Assembly (NCBI RefSeq): GCF_000003605.2
Contig: NW_003107614.1
Coordinates: 28,237 to 42,676, forward strand
From: Saccoglossus kowalevskii
Taxonomy: Eukaryota; Hemichordata; Enteropneusta; Harrimaniidae
Direction of reading: 5' to 3'
DNA length: 14,440 nt
The notes under the pieces are model-generated. The model saw nothing but the letters and a program-made list of their open reading frames with translations. It was not told the DNA's origin and ran no database searches. Positions 1 to 8,662 of this stretch are shown piece by piece (positions within the stretch are counted from its first letter, which is position 1; every line of letters begins with the position of its first letter). A program made the position numbers and the translations under genes.

Positions 1-1560
1 AATATTATCATGACTGGGTTGCTCATTTTTAAGTACAACATCAGCAATGTTATCATTCCTAGGCAGTTCACTTTCATGTTCAACATTAACATTATCATGA
101 ATGGCTAGTTCCGTTTCCTGTTTAACATCAGCAACATTATCATGAGTAGCTAGATTCTCATGTTCAACATCAGCAACATTTTCATGAGTTGCTAGTTCTT
201 TTTCAGGTTTAACATCAGCAACATTATCATAACTGGCTAGTTCTTTTTCATGTTTAACATCAGCAGTGTTATCATTCCTAGGCAGTTCACTTTCATGTTC
301 AACATTAACATTATCATGAATGGCTAGTTCTTTTTCGTGTTCAGCAGAAGCAACGTCATCATGACTGGTTAGTTCCATTTCATGTTCAACACTAACATTA
401 TCATGACTGACTACTCCCTTACTATGTTTAACAACAGCAAGATTATCATGAATGGCTAGTTCATTTTCATGTTCATCATCAGCAACATTACCATGAATGG
501 CATTTACATTTTTATGTTGAACATCGTGGCCACTGGCAAGTTTACCATCAGTAACACTATCCTGAGTGGCTAGTTTCTCTGCATGTTCAACATCATCAAC
601 ATTATCGTAACTGGCTAGTCCCTTTTCATGTTTATCATCAGCAACATTACCATGAATGGCAAGGACATTTTTATGTTGAACATCATGGCCACTGGCAAGT
701 TTACCATCAGTAACACTATCCTGAGTGGCTAGTTTCTCCGTATGTTTATCATCAACAACATTATCATGAATAGCTAGGTTCGTTTCCTGTTCATCGTCCG
801 CAACATTATTATGAATGGCTCGTCGTGTTTCATGTTCAACATCAGCAACATTATCATGAATGGCTAGTTCTGTTTCATGTTCAACATCAGCAACATTATC
901 ATGAATGGCTAGTTCTGTTTCATGTTCAACATCAGCAACATTATCATGAATGGCTAGTTCTGTTTCATGTTCAACATCAGCAACATTATCATGAATGGCT
1001 AGTTCTTTTCCATGTTCAACATCAGCAACATTTTCATGAGTTGCTAGTTCTTTTTCATGTTCAACATCAGCAACATTATCATGACTGGCTAGTTCATTTT
1101 CATGTTCAACATCATCAACATTTTCATGACTCGCTAGTTGCTTTTCATGTTCACCATCACCAATATTTTCACATTCAACATCAGCAATATTATCATGAAT
1201 GGCTAGTTTCGTCTCCTGTTTAACATCAGCAACATTATCATGAGTAGCTAGATTCTCATGTTCAACATCAGCAACATTTTCATGAGTTGCTAGTTCTTTT
1301 TCATGTTCAACATCAGCAACATTATCATGACTGGCTAGTTCTTTTTCATGTTTAACATCAGCAACTTTATCGTGACTGGCTAGTTCTTTTTCGTGTTCAA
1401 CATCTCCAACATTATCATGACTGGCTAGTTCTTTTTCATGTTTAACATCAGCAACTTTATCATGACTGGTTATTTCCTCATGTTCAACATCTCCAACATT
1501 ATCATGACTGGTTAGTTCTTTTTCATGTTTAACATTAGAAACATTACTATGTCTAGCTAG
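1..1560 (-). repeat. Coding minisatellite: about 37 units of a 45-bp (15-codon) repeat inside the ICE1-like gene
   Basis: Read on the minus strand, the unit is close to A-(S/I)-H-D-N-V-A-D-V-E-H-E-(K/T)-E-L. I counted about 37 occurrences of the N-D-H position, including shortened units of 13-14 residues; all length changes are multiples of three. Variable positions are mostly S/I/T after A, D/E/G after H, and K/T before EL. The repeat is strongly acidic and has no cysteine-rich or known domain signature. The array continues past the left edge. Confidence 0.95.
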
Positions 1561-2688
1561 TTCATCCTCCATTTCAATAACTGTAACATCTTCAACAGGT
1601 GTGATGTCACTCTCACTTTCATGATCGGTTTTGTCAGCAATGTTTCCAAAAATTGTCTCTGTATCTTTGGTAAAAGTGTCAACAAAATGTGCATTAGAAG
1701 CAATGTCATGTTTCTGAGGATCATTCTCGGCATTCTCCAACAACAGACTGCTAATATCACAACTCTCATCGTCATCAATTAAAATGCTACTGTTCCTCAG
1801 ATGTGGTAGTCTTTCATTCCTAGTAAGATCAATATCTAAAGCAGTATCTATCATTACACTGACATAGTCCAAGTCATCGTCCGAGTCTGACAAGATTGGC
1901 GACAATGGCATTATTTGCGACGGCAACTCAGTTGCTGAAAAATCAATCACTGACTGAAGCTCAGAGAAAAGACGTCTTTTCCCATCTTCAATGACATTCA
2001 CATGACCTCTAGCTTCTCGGCGGAGGGCAGAATTTGTCCGGGTGAGGCTTTGTAGAGCCCTGCTGGCATTATGTACTTCATACTTTTCAAGTTTTCTTTT
2101 CACCATTGCAAGCTCATTCTCCAACTGCTTATTATTCTTTTTCAACTCTTGCACCTTATTCTTGCTACTATCTAGGTTAGCTTTGAATTTATTCACAGCC
2201 TTCTCCTTTCTTGCCATCTCAACTCTATTTTTATCTAATTCATCTTTAAACATCTGACACTTCAGTTTCATCTCAGCTTCTCCATCTTCCTTTTCCTGCA
2301 AGCTGATTTCCAACTGTTGAATCAAAAGCTTACAACCCATATGCTCATTTTCAATTCTTGTCTTCTGTTTCGCTAATTCAGTGTTACTGTTTTGAGCAAG
2401 CTGGATTTCTTGTTTCAATCGTCCGGTCTCGACTAACATACTCTCTAACTGAACTTGGAGTGCTTGACAATCTCTCTCTGATGACATCAGCTTGTTCGTT
2501 GCGTCATCCAGTTTCTTACTCTGCGCATCATACTCCTGACACTTACGACTGTACTGCTTGATCAATCTGTCCGTGTTGATGATTTTTTGTTTTACCACAG
2601 TACAGTTTAACGTTTGCTCTTCTCGAACTCTGTCTAGTTCCCCTCTCAGTTTTTGACAGTTATCACACCAGCTTGTGTCGTCTTCCAT
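1..2688 (-). CDS. ICE1: ICE1-like protein, N-terminal part (coiled coil plus 15-residue repeats), runs off left edge
   Basis: The minus-strand frame is open for 896 codons from the ATG at 2688 to position 1, with no stop. An in-frame TAA lies 11 codons upstream (2722-2724), which supports this start. Residues 1-45 carry C8xxC11 and KQKIINTD (33-40). From memory these match the start of human ICE1, which has a CxxC followed by the same KQKIINTD core. Residues about 12-215 are charged, heptad-rich coiled coil. Residues 243-275 (ELQSVIDF, then LSPILSDSDDD) resemble the ICE1 stretch ending in an LLSP-type motif. Residues 302-308 (ILIDDDE) look like a SUMO-interacting motif. From about residue 377 to the edge the protein is an acidic 15-residue repeat. 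In animals ICE1 scaffolds the little elongation complex (ELL, ICE2, ZC3H8) for RNA polymerase II snRNA genes in the nucleus. The C-terminal part is outside the window. Orthology is inferred from the N-terminus only; another coiled-coil nuclear protein is possible. Confidence 0.72.
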   Translation of the reverse strand, partial: MEDDTSWCDNCQKLRGELDRVREEQTLNCTVVKQKIINTDRLIKQYSRKCQEYDAQSKKLDDATNKLMSSERDCQALQVQLESMLVETGRLKQEIQLAQNSNTELAKQKTRIENEHMGCKLLIQQLEISLQEKEDGEAEMKLKCQMFKDELDKNRVEMARKEKAVNKFKANLDSSKNKVQELKKNNKQLENELAMVKRKLEKYEVHNASRALQSLTRTNSALRREARGHVNVIEDGKRRLFSELQSVIDFSATELPSQIMPLSPILSDSDDDLDYVSVMIDTALDIDLTRNERLPHLRNSSILIDDDESCDISSLLLENAENDPQKHDIASNAHFVDTFTKDTETIFGNIADKTDHESESDITPVEDVTVIEMEDELARHSNVSNVKHEKELTSHDNVGDVEHEEITSHDKVADVKHEKELASHDNVGDVEHEKELASHDKVADVKHEKELASHDNVADVEHEKELATHENVADVEHENLATHDNVADVKQETKLAIHDNIADVECENIGDGEHEKQLASHENVDDVEHENELASHDNVADVEHEKELATHENVADVEHGKELAIHDNVADVEHETELAIHDNVADVEHETELAIHDNVADVEHETELAIHDNVADVEHETRRAIHNNVADDEQETNLAIHDNVVDDKHTEKLATQDSVTDGKLASGHDVQHKNVLAIHGNVADDKHEKGLASYDNVDDVEHAEKLATQDSVTDGKLASGHDVQHKNVNAIHGNVADDEHENELAIHDNLAVVKHSKGVVSHDNVSVEHEMELTSHDDVASAEHEKELAIHDNVNVEHESELPRNDNTADVKHEKELASYDNVADVKPEKELATHENVADVEHENLATHDNVADVKQETELAIHDNVNVEHESELPRNDNIADVVLKNEQPSHDNI
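826..1005 (-). repeat. Four consecutive identical 45-bp units in the minisatellite
   Basis: Positions 826-870, 871-915, 916-960 and 961-1005 are base-for-base identical, whereas most neighbouring units differ at several positions. This is the signature of a recent local expansion or gene-conversion tract inside the older array. Each unit encodes HDNVADVEHETELAI in circular permutation. Confidence 0.95.
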
Positions 2689-2820
2689 CACGACTGCTCC
2701 CCACGTACTGGTCACTTCAAATTAAATCCAAATACATTTTGGTGATGGCGTCATATTTGATAAACCACTGCACATTAACATTTTGATAGATAGGCTATAA
2801 AAAAGGGAGAAAAAGAAAAT
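2689..2820 (-). promoter_or_regulatory. ICE1-like 5'UTR with upstream splice acceptor and a short in-frame uORF
   Basis: On the minus strand a long pyrimidine tract (2820-2800) leads into TATAG, giving an acceptor whose AG is at 2796-2795 and an exon start at 2794. The 106 bases from there to the ATG at 2688 contain a 19-codon uORF (2781-2722). It is in the same frame as the main ORF and ends 11 codons before it. A non-coding first exon must therefore lie at higher coordinates; a candidate is described at 7606-7710. The splice site was read by eye; no transcript was seen. Confidence 0.6.
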
Positions 2821-3316
2821 GTTAGAAATGAATACTGTATTACCAAAAATGTATTCATAAGATAAGGGTATGTAACTTTCATAACCATGTATGATAAAAC
2901 ATGTATGCCATGAAGATCTCACAACGAATGAACTCTCACAGTTTGAAAGCATTCATATTCCTTGCATGTCAATCAAATCTATTTCTAACCAACAGCATCC
3001 CAGAATGCAAAGGTTTGATTACAAAAAATGAGATTTATCAAAAAATCCAAAAATGTATTACACACAAATGTGCAAAGACACTTAACAGTATCTTTACTAA
3101 TCTGCATAAAAAATTTAAAATGGAGGGGATTTTGTTATAACGTAGAAAGTAAGGCTTTGAATTATCTGTCAAGGTGAAGGTTACAAATTCTTGTCCCAAT
3201 GTTACCAACAAATTTACAAATGATACCAGAATAAAATTTAAAATGTGAATGAAAATTATATCCATTTGTTCCAAATTAACAAAGAAATTATAGATTGTTA
3301 TTATTGTCGGCTGAGA
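2821..3316. other. No gene seen; probable 5' intron of the ICE1-like gene
   Basis: AT-rich sequence with short chance open frames on both strands, no recognisable protein similarity and no splice-flanked coding segment. If the acceptor at 2795 is used, this is intronic on the minus strand. Confidence 0.5.
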
Positions 3317-3344
3317 TAGCTCCGCTGTTACCAATGCACATTTC

Positions 3345-4375
3345 AATTAAAGAACTGAAGATATCATCAGAAAATGAAGAATATGTATAGTATTAAAGCA
3401 ATCAGACTTGCTGTTTTCAACAAAAATTTGAAAATATAACTTTTTATCAAAAATATTCATTAAAATTATCACGAAATGAACAAATCTGAGAGAAGTCCAC
3501 CTGTAGTACCTATGTAGTATGTAATATCAAAGCAATTGGACTTGCAGTTTTTAACAAGAAGTCGCAAATATCACTTTTTACCAAAAATGACAAAAATATT
3601 CATGAAAATTAGAGAATTAAAGATACCATCACAAAATGAACAAATCTGAGAGAAGTCCACATGTAGTACTTAGAAATGTAATATCAAAGCAATTGGACTT
3701 TCGGTTTTTAACAAAAAGTCAAAAATATCACTTTTTACCAAAAATGACAAAAATATTCATGAAAATTAGAGAATTAAAGATACCATCACAAAATGAACAA
3801 ATCTGAGAGAAGTCCACATGTAGTATCTAGATATGTAATATCTAAGCAATCGAACTTTCGGTTTTTAACAAGAAGTCGAAAATATCAGTTTTTACCAAAA
3901 ATGACAAAAATATTCATCAAAATTAGAGAATTAAAGATATCATCACGAAATGAACAAATCTGAGAGTGGTCCACATGTAGTACCTAGATATGTAATATCA
4001 AAGCAATTGGACTTTCGGTTTTTAACAAGAAGTCGAAAATATCACTTTTTACCAAAAATGACAAAAATATTCATCAAAATTAGAGAATTAAAGATACATT
4101 TGTATCATCACAAAATGAACAAATCTGAGAGAGGTCCACCCAAGGTACCTACAGTGCATACCAAGTATCAAAGCATTCAGGCTAGCAGTTTTCAAGAAGA
4201 AGTCGAAAATAGCATTTTTGACCAAAAATTACAAAAATAGTCGCTATAAATAAGACAATTGAACATATCCACACGAAATGAACAAACCAGAGAGAGAACC
4301 ACCCAAGGTAGCTTCCTAGAAAGTTTCACATCTATACAGTTTTTGGTTTTTAAGAAGAAGTCGAAAATGTAAAGT
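3345..4375 (+). repeat. Tandem array of ~160-bp units, about 6.5 copies
   Basis: The anchor GAACAAATCTGAGAG or a close variant recurs at 3478, 3638, 3795, 3952, 4117 and 4280, giving spacings of 160, 157, 157, 165 and 163. The second to fourth units are nearly identical; the first (from about 3345) and the last (4280 onward) are the most diverged, as expected if homogenisation is strongest in the middle. The 165-base unit carries a small insertion (ATTTGTATC, about 4098). Short open frames across the array are by-products of the repeat. Confidence 0.93.
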
Positions 4376-4415
4376 TGACGACGACGGATGCCGACAGACA
4401 ATCAGTAATACTATA

Positions 4416-4446
4416 AGCTCCGCTTGACTTCGTCAACAGCGGAGCT
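4416..4446 (+). repeat. Terminal hairpin of the mobile element
   Basis: Arms AGCTCCGCTTGAC (4416-4428) and GTCAACAGCGGAGCT (4432-4446) pair over 13 bp with a CA bulge and a TTC loop. The copy at 14268-14298 folds into the same shape, including the CA bulge. One stem pair changes from T-A to C-G and the loop is different. Confidence 0.9.
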
Positions 4447-4447
4447 A

Positions 4448-5199
4448 AAAATGTTACATTAATCCAAATCCGATGTACATGTGTCTAGGTACATGCACCG
4501 GTACAAATAGTCATTGGAAATATGACCATTAATTCTATCTTGAGATTAAGTATCTCATTGGTAATAGATATATTTATACTTCTTGTATGAATTAGATTTA
4601 ATCTTGTGTATATACACTTGAGTAGCATACATGTACTTAGCAACTTTTACGGAACATCTGAATCACAGACAAATTTTGACTCATTTTCAGAGTTAAAAAG
4701 GTTTGCATGTACAGAACAGTGGGAACTTATTGAGCTACTATCAGTACTTAAAATCTAACGAAACAAAATTGCTTGGCTCACATGCTTTATTATTGGAGAT
4801 ACACTTCTAATAGCAAAAATACAACATTCAAAACATTTTACTAGTTATAAATACCGGTCAATGAAGATGATTCAGATGACATCATTCAGATGATTGCCAC
4901 CAACTTTTTCTGCAAACAACATCTTCTTGACAACCAGTGTGTTTTACTTTGCAATTTTCGCAACTTAGTAGATATTAAAAACAGGCATTTGCTACAGATC
5001 ATGAAACAGTATCTAATTCATTAAATTTGTAATAACCAACATACACATACCTCTCAATGTGATAAAAAGATTACTCCATGAACAGATGCAATATTTTACT
5101 TGACACTAAAATCATTCCACATAATTTGATATTATGAATTAGTCTTTCAGACTAAAAAAAAACAGAAATGCATAGAATGTTGATAATATTTCAATAGCC
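4448..5199. other. No gene or clear repeat seen
   Basis: AT-rich sequence with several ACATGTAC-type palindromes (for example near 4480-4500) and a poly-A run at about 5154-5162. No open frame of note and no RNA gene recognised. It lies between the two divergent host genes. Confidence 0.5.
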
Positions 5200-5253
5200 A
5201 GGAGGGTCTTAAATCTCTGGGCAGGATCCTCCCCAGAGAATTAGGGACCTCCT
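5200..5253. repeat. Imperfect inverted repeat, ~23-bp arms
   Basis: AGGAGGGTCTTAAATCTCTGGG (from 5200) pairs with CCCAGAGAATTAGGGACCTCCT (to 5253) with about three or four mismatches. The arms enclose a short loop that is itself palindromic (AGGATCCT). It may be a small palindromic repeat or the remnant of a MITE; no flanking duplication was identified. Confidence 0.7.
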
Positions 5254-6744
5254 CACAGTAACAAAAATGAAAACAACACAGCTAATTTTGAAGGGAACTA
5301 AATAGTATTTGCCCAAATTTCCCCCAAAATATAAAAACAAATCAACCTTAAGACTACATATGACTACATATGTACTGGAACTAAATTTTTTACTTATGAT
5401 AAAACATTTTTACAATACATAATATGCTAATTTCTAAGGCAGAGCAACAGTAATAGCAACAATAGCCAGGGGTGGTTAATGATAGTGATACAGACCCAGG
5501 AAGAATTATCCGATATTATCTAGAATTTTCCCACCATTCTGTGAGTAGACCCCCCCCCCCTCTAACAATTATCTAATTACCAAGCCAAAGAAATTTACAG
5601 GAGATTACCTCTTGTCAGCTTTACGGTTGGGGACGAACAAAAGCATAGTTAGGCCTGGTTTGTTCAGAGCCGAAAGAAACCGCTTTTTCAAACACTTGTG
5701 AATCAATATATTCTCAATACATTTCATATATTATACGTTTTGAATCTAGATGACAACACCTAAATGTTGGATTGGATGTCACTCAATTTCTTAATTTTCT
5801 GTCACTTTTTGTTTTTTCTTGTCCGTTTCATTATCATCAATTGTAATGGATGTTAAGTGATTAAACATGTAAACTCATGGAGTCTGCCGAACCAGAAAAC
5901 ATGACTGGTTACCAGTTTGCTGTATTGCACATGTTCCTGTTTCTGTACATGACACAACACATATGTTAGAGTGACAGAGAAGGTCAAGACCTACATTCCC
6001 TGAGAAACAGGTACATTCATATAAGGCAACCGTTCACACACATGTTTCGACAAAAAAAAAATCAATCTTTGTCTCGAGCATGTGCCGAGATTTGCTGCCT
6101 GAAGGCTTGGCCCAAACCGGAATTCTGACTTCAGTGGTGAGTTCAAGAGAACATATACTGATTCATACCAGATAGTATGACAAGACGATGGATGGAAGTG
6201 CAGCTAGTTACTGGATACTGTAGTAATGAAATGAATGCAAACCATAGTCAGCGACGGATATACTCGCAATACTACATCGATGTAAAGAATATTTGTTTTT
6301 TAAATCTTCTTTGCCAGTTATGTGCACGATGACTCATAAAAATTTCAATATAGCAATTATTATTATCATCATAAGCCCTCATTTTCCATGTTTGGGTCAA
6401 ATAGAAGATCGAAGAATGAGGGTGTGATGCACAAGCCAAGTGGGTCACAAGTGGGTCCCAATTAACATGTGCACAACTGCAGTAATTCCTCTCCAAACAT
6501 GAAGGATTACAAATTTTGGCATGTGCCGAGAATCATCCTATAAAGTGAAAGTACAAGTGTAGTATAAGATTCAAATGTATAAACAACCACAAAGTGTAGC
6601 TTCTCCTGGACATACGTGTTATCCCTTCTGTAGTGTTTGTACACTGATGACTAAACATCATCATGGAGATACATCAAGAAACATCACACCGTAATAATTG
6701 TACTTAGCCATGGTAGATTTGATTTGAATCCAGTCACGTGCAGT
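5254..6744. other. No gene seen; simple-sequence tracts only
   Basis: Gene-free, AT-rich stretch. It holds an 11-C run at 5550-5560 (after GTGAGTAGA) and an A run at about 6052-6061. A fragment near 5462 (AATAGCCAGG) repeats the bases just before the inverted repeat at 5193. Open frames here are short and unlike known proteins. Confidence 0.5.
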
Positions 6745-6747
6745 TTA

Positions 6748-7095
6748 TGCTCCAGTCAATATCAACCCTGAACCCTCCACCTCAGACGATACGGGACAAA
6801 TGTTGGGCATTAGACGAGGTTTACCGCTAAACTGTGCTCGTGGAGGTGTGGTAATAGCTGTGTTTCGTGTCCTGTCATCGTTAGCTGCGCATACATTCAC
6901 TGAGTACTCAGCAAGCATGGCGGACAGTGGCGTTCCCCAGGGTTGAGGGTGGGGGAAATGTGGGGGGGGGGGTGTTTTGGGTGGTGATTTGCCTGTCCTT
7001 CTTGCCCCAGGAGGTGGGACATTTGGCAAATATTACAACAATAATTTCCAAACCCGCACTAAACCCTGAGGTGGGGGTTGACATTGACTGGAGCA
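6748..7095. mobile_element. MITE with ~30-bp terminal inverted repeats and TTA target duplication
   Basis: The left end (TGCTCCAGTCAATATCAACCC from 6748) and the right end (reverse complement starting at 7095) match over 21 bases with one mismatch. The match resumes at CCACCTCAG after an 8-base insertion in the left arm. TTA lies directly outside both ends (6745-6747 and 7096-7098). A three-base TTA/TAA duplication is typical of PIF/Harbinger insertions, so a non-autonomous Harbinger-type MITE is the best guess. The interior has an 11-G run (6962-6972) and no coding capacity. Confidence 0.65.
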
Positions 7096-7098
7096 TTA

Positions 7099-7605
7099 GT
7101 ATCAGTTATGACCGCACAGTGTACATGCATAATATTATTGCATAATTATGATAAATACAAACACGCCTACTTAATACTAGCTGGACGTATAGCGATTTCT
7201 CGATCTGGTGAACTAATTGACAATGCCCCTTGAGGGTTGTCTGTCCGTATGATACTACCTCCCTAGCGATACATCCATGTACGTACCTAGGGTTACACAC
7301 TACTCGTACATGTACTGTGTGCCAACCCAGTTGTAAATCAAACGCATCTAATCAAGGTAAAAAAAAAACGTAGAAATAAAAGCCACTGTATTCCACTCCG
7401 GAATGAACCATTAACAACGACAGGAAATGACCACTGGGAACTACCCCTCTAGCTTGCTCAAACGTAAATGCTACGTAGTACTTGTAGTCCGGGCGACAAT
7501 GATTGAATAAACACGTTCATCTGAACTAACGTTGAATTATCAAAAAATGTGGTACCATTTACCAATAAACGATAAACAATAATAAGCTCTGATATGCATA
7601 GTTAC
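7099..7605. other. No gene seen
   Basis: Non-coding sequence with an A run (7360-7368) and several ACGTAC/ATGTACAT palindromes. Small open frames on both strands show no recognisable similarity. Confidence 0.45.
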
Positions 7606-7990
7606 CTGTTGATTACGTAACAACGACGGATTTCCCGTGGAAAGGGATACATAAGTGTGAAACGCCCGGCGTTGTCAATCGCACACTGCCAAGGGAGCGG
7701 CCATCTTGTGCTTTGTGGCCCATGACCTCGTAACCTTCTGTAGTCTTTTACATTTTAATTTCAAGTAGCAGATAATTTTATTTCTTTAAGTCAATTTATA
7801 ACTGTAGTATCTTATGAGTACATTACTAACCTATTATATATATGGTTATTATCATCATCTATAGGCGTTTTATTTTAGTAAATATTCACATCATTAGGTG
7901 TATCTTCTTGTACGTTGGGAACGAGGATGTCATTTTGTGCGCCGTATTTGTGCGCAGTGCGACCTGTGAACCACGAGTTTTCATTCAACG
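7606..7990. promoter_or_regulatory. Candidate promoter region between the ICE1-like gene and RCC1
   Basis: The stretch has more CpG than its surroundings (about 7640-7700 and 7930-7990). At 7697-7709 the minus strand reads CAAGATGGCCGC, a YY1-type motif that in many animal promoters lies just downstream of the start in the sense direction. That would fit a leftward transcript. On the same strand, AACAG|GTAACT at 7610-7601 is a good donor, so 7606 to about 7710 could be the missing non-coding first exon of the ICE1-like gene. RCC1 transcription would run rightward from the same area into its 5'UTR exon at 8544. All of this is inference from motifs. Confidence 0.4.
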
Positions 7991-8543
7991 CGGAAAACGG
8001 AAAAAGGTTGGTAGATTAGCTTCGTTTCTTCGAGTAAATGATTGAATTTCACATTTTGTATTGTTTTTAAATTTTATATGACATCAATTGTGCATCTGCG
8101 GGATAACTTGCAACGACAAAAATAACTGTTACGGCCATTTGGGATAATCGTTCACACAGCTACTGAGGAACATTCATTTTCGTGTGAAGGTTGGGACTGG
8201 GACACCTCTACAAGACGTTGAACATGTTATTTCAATAGGAAGTTTAGTTAACTTCGGAATGGCGTTCTAATTATCGAACATGGGAATAGGCTCAGTTAAT
8301 AATAACAGAAACACTAAAAAATTGCATTCAAGCTAAAACTTTAGGAATATATCCCAAGACAGTTCTATGTTAATTGTTGTTTTATTCACAGCCGTCAAAG
8401 CGAATATTATAATTTGGTTTTAGGTTACTCACTAAAACAAAACAAAACAGATATTGATTTGTAACTTTGATTTTTTTTTAGATTACTTGCATCTCATAAT
8501 AAATCTAGTATTTATCAACAATGTTTGTTTGTTTTGATTGCAG
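7991..8543 (+). other. Probable 5'UTR intron of RCC1; no coding segment seen
   Basis: AT-rich sequence ending in a pyrimidine-rich tract and acceptor TTTGTTTTGATTGCAG at 8543. The donor of the upstream non-coding exon could not be fixed; the AAAGGTTGGT near 8007 is a weak candidate. Confidence 0.35.
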
Positions 8544-8662
8544 ATAGGCAAGGTGGAAATACATCACACTGTCTGCAACAACATAAACGCAATAATAAAA
8601 CGGTTCACAAAAGTGTTGTATTACTATCTGTGTTCAAGAAATAGTCGTAACTATAATTCAAA
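8544..8662 (+). promoter_or_regulatory. RCC1: RCC1 5'UTR part of the first coding exon
   Basis: It follows a clean splice acceptor (GATTGCAG, ending 8543) and runs into the start context AAAATGCC at 8663. It contains no ATG before the start. It implies a spliced non-coding leader exon upstream. Confidence 0.5.

Larger units (their letters stand above)
3317..4447 (+). mobile_element. Non-autonomous element with 13-bp terminal inverted repeats, central ~160-bp tandem array and terminal hairpin
   Basis: The left end is TAGCTCCGCTGTT (3317-3329) and the right end is its exact reverse complement, AACAGCGGAGCTA (4435-4447). Between them lies a tandem array of about 160-bp units (3345-4375), then a unique tail rich in GACGACGG and a hairpin (4416-4446) whose 3' arm is the right terminal repeat. 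There is no coding capacity. The layout (short terminal repeats, central tandem repeats, 3' hairpin, ending in CTAA) resembles non-autonomous Helentron/Helitron relatives such as the pearl elements of bivalves. The ends could equally be read as TA-flanked GCTCCGCTGTT repeats of a Tc1/mariner-type MITE. A related copy starts at 14267 in opposite orientation. The element boundaries are seen directly; the class is inferred. Confidence 0.75.

Noticed and set aside
825-1223. Plus-strand open frame with FHVQHQQHYHEWLVL repeats
   Set aside because: It is the complementary reading of the 45-bp minisatellite; a unit of 15 codons keeps more than one frame open. The minus frame is far longer and joins the conserved coiled coil.
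1-1560. CRISPR-like array
   Set aside because: The repeats are contiguous without spacers, in frame with a coding sequence, and the DNA is animal with introns.
3950-4240. 96-codon plus-strand frame containing MNKSE repeats
   Set aside because: It arises from two tandem repeat units and breaks in other units because unit lengths are not multiples of three.
6745-7145. Overlapping proline- or glycine-rich frames on both strands
   Set aside because: They are produced by the poly-G tract and the MITE; no start context, splice signals or similarity.
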